From a virus, in IMG/VR virus record IMGVR_UViG_3300027788_000092, positions 1 through 23,085 of that record: a DNA stretch of 23,085 nucleotides. One strand, given 5' to 3'. The notes beneath the pieces were generated by a model. The model was not told the origin of the DNA. It was given only the letters and a program-made list of their open reading frames with translations, and ran no database searches. The position numbers and the translations under genes are program-made. Shown in pieces: positions 12,463 to 18,818 of the stretch (the first letter of the stretch is position 1; each line of letters starts with the position of its first letter).

Positions 12463-12743
12463 TATATTTTTGGATTGGATTTATATTAATGTTTCTTAAT
12501 GAAGGATTCGTAATCATGCGACACGTACATCCTTGGTTTGCTGCAAAGAGAGAATCGTTAATTGCATACCTTGGTCGATATTGGAAAGTAACTCATAGTA
12601 TAGCAGATACATTATGGATTGTATTAATTGCTTATGGTTATTACTTAGTACCAGATTCCTGGGCAAAGTTTACTTTACCACTTCTTATCTTTTGGTTATC
12701 TGTCCTATTATTTGTATACATACCCAAGTGGTTTAAAAAATGA
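12459..12743 (+). CDS. Membrane protein, 94 aa, about three helices
   Basis: Three hydrophobic segments are visible at about residues 2-20 (IYFWIGFILMFLNEGFVIM), 47-64 (IADTLWIVLIAYGYYLV) and 70-88 (FTLPLLIFWLSVLLFVYI), with basic loops (KRESLIAYLGRYWK) and a basic end (PKWFKK). It is coupled by ATGA overlaps on both sides. I do not recognise the family, and no catalytic residues are apparent. The tight coupling to its neighbours suggests it is expressed together with UvsY and UvsW. Confidence 0.75.
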   Translation: MIYFWIGFILMFLNEGFVIMRHVHPWFAAKRESLIAYLGRYWKVTHSIADTLWIVLIAYGYYLVPDSWAKFTLPLLIFWLSVLLFVYIPKWFKK

Positions 12744-13207
12744 ATCCATACTGCGAAGATATTCCAACAGAATTAAAGAGAACCATTTACGATGGCTTCT
12801 GTCATATTCAAGAACTCAAAGGAATACCTCCGAGAGTACAACAATCAATGCTGCTTGCATTAACTGGTATGTTAAAAGAACATGGTTGGCCAGTGATTGG
12901 TATTACCGAAGCAGCGGCATTACGTATTCAAGAGAATGAATACAAAAGACCAAAGAAAATCAATCGTTCGCATATCTATTCAAGAAAGGAAACATCAGAC
13001 ATTTTGTTTTCAAAGGAATGGACTTTTACTGACTTTTGGGATTTCTTTTTAAAACGCGACTGTTGTGTATTAGCAACGTCTAAAGAAAACTATTCAAAGG
13101 AACCTGAAGACTTATGGAGACAAGTACCAAAAGGTATGTTTCAATCTGTAGGATTTGCGTTCAGAGTTGGAAAGGAAGAGGCCTGTTGGCTTAAAGAGCA
13201 ATTATGA
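12740..13207 (+). CDS. Hypothetical protein, 155 aa
   Basis: This soluble protein lies between the membrane-protein genes and uvsW, overlapping both neighbours as ATGA. The first part is helical (RTIYDGFCHIQELKGIPPRV, then QQSMLLALTGMLKEHGWPV); the middle is basic (NEYKRPKKINRSHIYSRKE); the last part is rich in tryptophan and phenylalanine (FTDFWDFFLKRDCCVLA). The basic centre would suit nucleic-acid contact, but that is a guess. I do not recognise the family. Confidence 0.72.
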   Translation: MNPYCEDIPTELKRTIYDGFCHIQELKGIPPRVQQSMLLALTGMLKEHGWPVIGITEAAALRIQENEYKRPKKINRSHIYSRKETSDILFSKEWTFTDFWDFFLKRDCCVLATSKENYSKEPEDLWRQVPKGMFQSVGFAFRVGKEEACWLKEQL

Positions 13208-14697
13208 GTGACAAGATAGAAATAGAATATATTGATTCGGTCTATATGCGAATCAAAGCCGACGCAGGTTTGAAGGTTGAACTATCAGAGTTCTTTTCTT
13301 TTAAACCAGAAGGTTATCAGTTCAGTCCAAAATATAAAGCAAGAGTGTGGGATGGAACGATTCGGCTGTTTCAACCAATGCGTCCTGTATTGTATGTTGG
13401 TTTGTATCCACACCTAAAGAAGTTTTGCGATGAGCGTGATTATATTCTAGAAGCACCTAAACAGATTGGCGAACCGGAGAACATCGAAGATGGATATATT
13501 GAGGAATTGGCGGAAGAGATTAACTGCAAGTTTAAACCACGAGACTACCAAATCGAATATATCAGCAACGCTTTGCGTAACCGTAGATCTTTATCTCTAT
13601 CACCGACATCATCTGGTAAGTCTTTAATCATTTATTTGATTCAGCAACATTACTACCAAGGACTTGGATTACGAACACTTATTATTGTTCCAACCATTTC
13701 ATTAGTACATCAAATGTGTGGTGACTTTGTTGATTATGGTTGTGATGAATCTGACATATATAAAATACAAGGTGGTGTTGATAAGAATACGAAAGCACCG
13801 ATAGTAATATCTACATGGCAATCTTTAGTCAAACAAGATAAGGATTGGTTTGGTCAATTTGGTTGTGTCATGGGTGATGAAGCTCATACCTTCCAAGCAA
13901 AGTCATTAACTACAATTATGCACAAACTTGAACACTGTGAATATCGTCACGGGTTTACAGGTACTCTCAAATCGGCAGAAAGTAAAACTCATAGGTTAGT
14001 ACTTGAAGGTTGTTTTGGAGAAGTGAAACGAATTGTATCTACAAAGAAATTAATGGATGAAGGTACGGTTGCTGACTTTGAAGTTAAAGCGATTGTATTG
14101 AATCATAGCAATGAAGCGAAGGCAGCATTTAAAAAGGCGATGGGACAAGTTAAAGAACCTGTTAAGAAATGGCCGGCTGAACGTGAATTCATTGTGAATC
14201 ATACAGGTAGAAATAATTTTATTAAGAATCTTGTACATTCCTTAAAAGGACAGAACAATTTAATATTATTTGATCTTGTGGAAAAACATGGTAAGATACT
14301 CGAACCTATGCTTCATAAAGAAGGTAGAGTATTACATTTTATATATGGTGCAACAAAAGGAGAAGAACGTGAACGCATACGACATTTGGTTGAGAACGAC
14401 CCTGATAAGAAACATGATATACTCGCATCCTATGGAGTTTTTAGTACTGGTGTTAACATTAAAAGGCTTGATAACGTAATCTTTGCTTCATCTTCAAAAT
14501 CTGAGATTAAAGTATTACAATCAATTGGTCGGAGTTTACGTAAAGCTGAAGACTCCCAGAAAGCAGTCTTGTATGATATTGCTGATGATTTGTCTATAGG
14601 TAGTTACGAAAACTATACATTAAAACATTTTAAATCTAGAATTGAAATTTACTCAACGGAAGAATTTCCGTTCAAGATCTTTACTGTTGATATTTAA
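13204..14697 (+). CDS. uvsW: UvsW-type RNA-DNA and DNA helicase
   Basis: The 497-residue protein matches T4 UvsW (about 500 residues), a superfamily 2 helicase that unwinds R-loops and branch-migrates recombination intermediates, shutting off origin replication in favour of recombination-dependent replication. The N-terminal 100 residues fit the small UvsW DNA-binding domain. Then come RDYQ (113-116), the Walker A motif PTSSGKS (134-140), DEAH (225-228), motif III FTGTL (251-255), and near the C-terminus STGVNIKRLDNVIFASSS with QSIGRSLRK (motifs V and VI). It overlaps the upstream gene as ATGA. A perfect promoter on the opposite strand lies just past its stop. Confidence 0.95.
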   Translation: MSDKIEIEYIDSVYMRIKADAGLKVELSEFFSFKPEGYQFSPKYKARVWDGTIRLFQPMRPVLYVGLYPHLKKFCDERDYILEAPKQIGEPENIEDGYIEELAEEINCKFKPRDYQIEYISNALRNRRSLSLSPTSSGKSLIIYLIQQHYYQGLGLRTLIIVPTISLVHQMCGDFVDYGCDESDIYKIQGGVDKNTKAPIVISTWQSLVKQDKDWFGQFGCVMGDEAHTFQAKSLTTIMHKLEHCEYRHGFTGTLKSAESKTHRLVLEGCFGEVKRIVSTKKLMDEGTVADFEVKAIVLNHSNEAKAAFKKAMGQVKEPVKKWPAEREFIVNHTGRNNFIKNLVHSLKGQNNLILFDLVEKHGKILEPMLHKEGRVLHFIYGATKGEERERIRHLVENDPDKKHDILASYGVFSTGVNIKRLDNVIFASSSKSEIKVLQSIGRSLRKAEDSQKAVLYDIADDLSIGSYENYTLKHFKSRIEIYSTEEFPFKIFTVDI

Positions 14698-14726
14698 ACT
14701 ATTATTGTTTTAAAGCAGATATACTT

Positions 14727-14755
14727 ATTATACAAGGAGTTGAACCAAATGTCAA
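14727..14755 (-). promoter_or_regulatory. Consensus promoter facing antisense into uvsW
   Basis: TTGACA at 14755-14750, 17-base spacer, TATAAT at 14732-14727 on the minus strand. It has no minus-strand gene downstream; it reads into the 3' end of uvsW. The interval 14698-14876 holds this promoter, the rightward gp55 promoter and no other gene I can support. Confidence 0.85.
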
Positions 14756-14814
14756 TAGTTATTTTCATTTATTTTCATATTTGTGAAATTAAACTCAAAT
14801 ACATTGATTAACCA

Positions 14815-14843
14815 TTGACATCAAGAACAAATTGTGATATAAT
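14815..14843 (+). promoter_or_regulatory. Consensus promoter of the gp55-deformylase-gp47-gp46 operon
   Basis: TTGACA 14815-14820, 17-base spacer, TATAAT 14838-14843, 33 bases before the gp55 start codon. A CAGGAG ribosome binding site lies between. The next promoter downstream is 3.9 kb away, so this one likely serves all four genes. Confidence 0.9.
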
Positions 14844-14876
14844 TACTATATTATTAAAAACAGGAGTCTATTCGTT

Positions 14877-15410
14877 ATGGCTAAGAAAAGGAACTATGTA
14901 AACAATAAAGACCTACTTGCGGCACTAATAGCCTACAGGGAAAGTGTAGCAGAGGCAGAAGAAGGTGGTGATAAGAAACCACAAGTCCCCGATTATATCG
15001 GTAAGTGTATTATGATGATTGCTCAAAGATTGGCAACACGCCCAAACTTTAGTGGATATATGTATAAGGAAGAGATGATCTCAGATGGTATTGAGAATTG
15101 TCTACAATATATACATAACTTCAATCCAGAGAAATCTCAAAATCCGTTTGCTTATTTTACTCAAATCATTTGGTATGCATTCCTACGTCGAATCTCTAAA
15201 GAGAAGAAGCAAATGTATATTAAATTCAAAGCTTCCCAGAGACAGATGTTTGATTCAGAAACCTTTGATGATTCCACAGGAACCATGGTTGGCAGCGTAC
15301 TGCCTGACTATATCAGTGAATTCATTGATGACTTTGAAACTAAGAACAGGCTGGCGAAAGAAAAGAATAAAGCGAAACAACAAGAACAGCAAGAACAAGA
15401 CGAGAAGTAA
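14877..15410 (+). CDS. 55: Late-transcription sigma factor gp55
   Basis: This 177-residue protein aligns with T4 gp55 (185), the minimal sigma factor that directs host RNA polymerase to TATAAATA late promoters. The N-terminus KRNYVNNKDLLAALIAYRES mirrors T4 NYVNNKELLQAI. The core NFSGYMYKEEMISDGIENCL, HNFNPEKSQNPFAYFTQII and AFLRRISKEKKQ matches the region-2-like segment that binds the beta' coiled coil and the -10 element. The C-terminus ends in a lysine-, glutamine- and glutamate-rich tail (KNKAKQQEQQEQDEK) instead of the hydrophobic clamp-binding SLDFL motif of T4. It is the first gene of its operon; peptide deformylase starts four bases after its stop. Confidence 0.94.
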   Translation: MAKKRNYVNNKDLLAALIAYRESVAEAEEGGDKKPQVPDYIGKCIMMIAQRLATRPNFSGYMYKEEMISDGIENCLQYIHNFNPEKSQNPFAYFTQIIWYAFLRRISKEKKQMYIKFKASQRQMFDSETFDDSTGTMVGSVLPDYISEFIDDFETKNRLAKEKNKAKQQEQQEQDEK

Positions 15411-15413
15411 ATT

Positions 15414-15986
15414 ATGGAACTAGTGAAAGCGTCAGATCCAATTCTGAGTAAGGAGTTGAATGATATTGATATTGAAAATCCGCAAGTTGATCTAAAAGAA
15501 ACAAAGGATCAAATGGTAGAGCTTATGGTCTCCAAAAGAGGTTTAGGACTATCTGCAGGACAAGTTGGTATTGACTATAAATTGTTTATTATTGGAGAAA
15601 GCAAAGAGAACTGTATGATGTTCGTGAATCCTGAAGTCCTCTCTGTATCTGAAGAAACCGAACTTGATGTTGAAGGTTGTTTAAGTTACCCAGACATGTT
15701 CGTTAAAATGCCAAGACCTAATATGGTTGAAGCAAAGTGGTACGATGAAGAAGGTAAACCACAAGAAGGTAGATTTGAGGGTTATACCGCAAGATGTTTC
15801 CTACATGAATATGATCACCTATATGGCGTTGTATTCAAGGATAAAGTATCACGACTTAAATGGGAACGAGCAAAGACAAAGAAAGGCAAAGTCTCAAAAC
15901 AAAGAAACCAATTGACAGCAATGATGGCGGATGCTCAAGCAGCGATAGATAACGCTAAAACCGCTCAAGCTGTTACCCAGGAGTAA
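15414..15986 (+). CDS. def: Peptide deformylase
   Basis: This enzyme removes the N-formyl group from new proteins. All three deformylase motifs are present: GLGLSAGQ (43-50), EGCLS (87-91, metal-binding Cys89) and HEYDH (131-135, with catalytic Glu132). Ser47 replaces the more usual alanine of the first motif. The 190-residue length includes a lysine- and alanine-rich C-terminal extension of about 45 residues after the catalytic core, which starts in KDKVSRLKWERAKTKKG; this tail differs from the short or absent tails of several phage deformylases. Phage copies are common in marine phages. The placement between gp55 and gp47 suggests early to middle expression. Confidence 0.93.
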   Translation: MELVKASDPILSKELNDIDIENPQVDLKETKDQMVELMVSKRGLGLSAGQVGIDYKLFIIGESKENCMMFVNPEVLSVSEETELDVEGCLSYPDMFVKMPRPNMVEAKWYDEEGKPQEGRFEGYTARCFLHEYDHLYGVVFKDKVSRLKWERAKTKKGKVSKQRNQLTAMMADAQAAIDNAKTAQAVTQE

Positions 15987-15987
15987 T

Positions 15988-17049
15988 ATGAAGATCGCAA
16001 TCGTTACCGATATCCACATCGGTGTTAGAGGCGATTCAAAAGTATTTCATGAAGTACAACGAAAGTTTTTTGAAGAAGAATTCTTTCCGTATTTAGATGA
16101 ACATGGTATCACTACTGTGTTCGATCTTGGAGATACTTTTGATCGTCGAAAATATATCAACTATGCTACTTTGTCCGCAGGTAAGTCATTCCTGTTTGAT
16201 AATTTAGTAAAACGTAATATAGATTTCCATTGTCTTATTGGTAATCACGATACTTATTACGCAAGTACTAACGAAATCAATAGTATGAATCTATTAACTC
16301 AAGAGTATCCTCAGTTTACTTTATATGAGGATGACGCTACTGAGTTAGAAATAGGATCTACAAAATTCCTTATGCTTCCGTGGCTCAACAAAGAGAACGG
16401 TGAAAAGAATCTTGAAGTCGTTAGAAACACTGATGCTACTATATTGATGGGTCACCTTGAAGTAAAAGGTTTCGAGATGATGAAAGGTGCGTTATGTACG
16501 CATGGTATTGATATGAACGTGTTTAAGAATTTTGAATCTGCGTTCTCTGGTCATTTCCACCATCCTTCAAGATATGGCAATGTTGAGTACCTTGGATCTC
16601 CATATGAAATGACATGGTCTGATTATAAAGGTAGTCGAGGTTTCCATGTATTTGATACCGAGACTCGTGAGATAATTAAAATCGAGAATCCTAATCGAGT
16701 ATTCTATAAAGTATTCTATGATGATGAAACATGGACAGTTGATGATGTTGCTAATTATGACGTAGATCAATATCGTGATAAGTTTGTTAAAGTAATTGTA
16801 CAAAATAGAACCAACGCGTATCTTTATGATATGTTTATGGGTCGCATGTCTGAATGCGGAGCAGTAGATGTTAGAGCAGTAGATGACCACCTGAATTTGG
16901 ATGCAGAAGGTGTTGATGAGATACTTGATGAAACAAAAGATACGACAGAAATATTATCACAATACATTGATGGTCTTGAGACTACAATTGATAAAGGCAA
17001 AGTAAAAACTGTATTGGACGATTTATATCATGAGGCAATGAGTTTATAA
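15988..17049 (+). CDS. 47: Recombination nuclease subunit gp47 (Mre11-type)
   Basis: The 353-residue protein (T4 gp47 has 339) is the nuclease half of the phage Mre11-Rad50 complex that resects double-strand ends. The calcineurin-like phosphoesterase motifs are DIH (8-10), GDTFD (48-52) and GNHDT (85-89), followed by LMGHLEV and SGHFHHPSRYGNVEYLGSP, which supply the remaining metal-binding histidines. The C-terminal third should bind the coiled-coil base of gp46. An AGGAG ribosome binding site overlaps the end of the deformylase gene. The stop overlaps the gp46 start as TAATG, as expected for two subunits made together. Confidence 0.96.
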   Translation: MKIAIVTDIHIGVRGDSKVFHEVQRKFFEEEFFPYLDEHGITTVFDLGDTFDRRKYINYATLSAGKSFLFDNLVKRNIDFHCLIGNHDTYYASTNEINSMNLLTQEYPQFTLYEDDATELEIGSTKFLMLPWLNKENGEKNLEVVRNTDATILMGHLEVKGFEMMKGALCTHGIDMNVFKNFESAFSGHFHHPSRYGNVEYLGSPYEMTWSDYKGSRGFHVFDTETREIIKIENPNRVFYKVFYDDETWTVDDVANYDVDQYRDKFVKVIVQNRTNAYLYDMFMGRMSECGAVDVRAVDDHLNLDAEGVDEILDETKDTTEILSQYIDGLETTIDKGKVKTVLDDLYHEAMSL

Positions 17050-18761
17050 TGAGAATCAATTTTGAGAAAGTAAAATATAAAAACATACTATCAACAGGAA
17101 ATGTATTTACGACAGTAGATCTAAATTTAGTTCCTAGTACATTAATCGCAGGATCTAATGGTTCAGGCAAAAGTACTTTACTTGATGCAATTGTTTTTGG
17201 TCTATACGGTCGACCTTTTCGTAATATTAATAAAGCTCAGTTAGTTAACTCGATTAATAATAAAGAACTGATTGTAGAATTGTATTTCTCTGCAGGTGGT
17301 GATAAGTATAAAATTAATCGTGGTATCAAACCTAATCTCTTTGAGATATGGAAGAATGGTGCTATGATTAATAAAGACGCATCTATTCGAGACTATCAAG
17401 GATTCCTCGAAGAATCTATTCTAGGTATTAACTTCAAAGCTTTTAATCAAATCGTTGTACTTGGTTCCGCTACTTATATTCCTTTTATGGAATTGAGAGC
17501 ATATCAACGTCGTGAGATTATTGAAGACTTATTAGACATTCAGGTATTCAGTGTAATGGGTACGTTGGCAAAAGAACGTATGTCGAGTATCAAGACTGAT
17601 ATTAATGATAACAAATATAATATAGAAATCGTTGATAGTAAAATCGTATCACAAGAAGACAGCGATGCAGCAATACGAAATCTAAAGTCTATCGAAGTTG
17701 ATAAGATCAAAGACAAGATGTCTGGTCATATTGATTCTATTGAAATAAAGAACACAACGATTGATGCACAAGACGAAATCATGAAAGTTCTATATGATGA
17801 TATTTCTGATAAGCCTGCTGAAAAGGCAAAGTATACTACCGCACAAGAGCAGCGAGCTGAACTCGAAAGAAATCGTAAAGCGTTTGAGAAAGAACTATCC
17901 TTTTATGAACACAACGATGATTGTCCTACTTGTAAGCAAGGTATTGCTCACGACTTTAAAGAATCTCAAATACTCGAAAAGAATCAAAAGAAAGATGAAA
18001 TCGAGAATGGATTAGTTAGTCTTACTGAAACAATTGAGACTCATACCAAACGCCTTAATTCAATTTCAAAGATAGAAGAACAGATTCAGTCAGTTAACTT
18101 TAAGATCTCTGAAACTCGTGCTGAAATCAAAATGGCAAAGAATGCGTTGATGAGTTATAAAAAGGATCTTGAAAACGCAAAGAAAGAAGTAGAAGAAGTT
18201 GATACATCTAAACTTATTGCCTTACAGAAAGCAATTGATAATCTTACTACGGTTCGTACTAAACTTCTCGATGAACACGAAGTACTTAACATTGTTCAAT
18301 TGATATTGAGAGACGGTGGTATTAAAGCAAAGATTATTTCTCAGTACATTCCAGTAATTAATAAACTCATCAACAAGTATCTTGCTGCTTTTGATCTGTT
18401 CGTTGACTTTCAACTCGATGAAAACTTTGATGAAGTAATTCGTTCAAGGTTCAGAGACAAGTTTACCTACGCATCGTTCTCAGAAGGTGAGAAGCTTCGT
18501 ATCACGTTATCAATCATGTTGGCTTGGAGATCTGTTGCTAAATTACGATCCTCCGTATCAACGAATCTATTGATACTTGACGAAACGTTGGATGGTGCAT
18601 TGGATGGAGTTGGTATTGAGAGTTTGATTGAAACACTACATGGTTTGAACAACGATGATAATATCTTTGTCATATCACATCGTGGAGATCAGTTCGCTGA
18701 AAAGTTTGAGAACAACCTCAAGTTCGAGAAAATCAAGAACTTCTCGGAGTTAGTACAATAA
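17049..18761 (+). CDS. 46: Recombination nuclease subunit gp46 (Rad50-type ATPase)
   Basis: The 570-residue protein (T4 gp46 has 560) is the ABC-type ATPase partner of gp47. Walker A is GSNGSGKST (35-43). Two coiled-coil arms flank a zinc-hook CPTC (Cys292 and Cys295) that would dimerise two molecules through a shared zinc ion. The ABC signature is SFSEGEKLR (from residue 476). Walker B is LLILDE with Asp511 and Glu512, followed by a D-loop (TLDGALD) and the switch histidine in FVISHRGD. Together with gp47 it prepares 3' ends for UvsX/UvsY-driven strand invasion. It ends three bases before a new promoter. Confidence 0.96.
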   Translation: MRINFEKVKYKNILSTGNVFTTVDLNLVPSTLIAGSNGSGKSTLLDAIVFGLYGRPFRNINKAQLVNSINNKELIVELYFSAGGDKYKINRGIKPNLFEIWKNGAMINKDASIRDYQGFLEESILGINFKAFNQIVVLGSATYIPFMELRAYQRREIIEDLLDIQVFSVMGTLAKERMSSIKTDINDNKYNIEIVDSKIVSQEDSDAAIRNLKSIEVDKIKDKMSGHIDSIEIKNTTIDAQDEIMKVLYDDISDKPAEKAKYTTAQEQRAELERNRKAFEKELSFYEHNDDCPTCKQGIAHDFKESQILEKNQKKDEIENGLVSLTETIETHTKRLNSISKIEEQIQSVNFKISETRAEIKMAKNALMSYKKDLENAKKEVEEVDTSKLIALQKAIDNLTTVRTKLLDEHEVLNIVQLILRDGGIKAKIISQYIPVINKLINKYLAAFDLFVDFQLDENFDEVIRSRFRDKFTYASFSEGEKLRITLSIMLAWRSVAKLRSSVSTNLLILDETLDGALDGVGIESLIETLHGLNNDDNIFVISHRGDQFAEKFENNLKFEKIKNFSELVQ

Positions 18762-18764
18762 CCA

Positions 18765-18793
18765 TTGACATTCACCTTCAACTAGTATATAAT
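18765..18793 (+). promoter_or_regulatory. Consensus promoter of DNA polymerase gp43
   Basis: TTGACA 18765-18770, 17-base spacer, TATAAT 18788-18793, starting three bases after the gp46 stop and ending 25 bases before the gp43 ATG. It gives the polymerase gene its own strong early expression. Confidence 0.9.
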
Positions 18794-18818
18794 GGTTGTT
18801 CAAATATAAAAAGGCACT

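Noticed and set aside
14655-14672. AACGGAA/TTCCGTT hairpin near the uvsW stop as a terminator
   Set aside because: There is no U-tract after it on either strand, and it lies in coding sequence; it is noted only as part of the antisense transcript.
14696-14716. TTTAAA inverted repeat after uvsW as a terminator
   Set aside because: The stem is only six A-T pairs with no clear U-tract, too weak to call.
16567-16890. Minus-strand 107-codon ORF inside gp47
   Set aside because: It is a shadow of a well-defined nuclease gene, cysteine- and isoleucine-rich, without a ribosome binding site.
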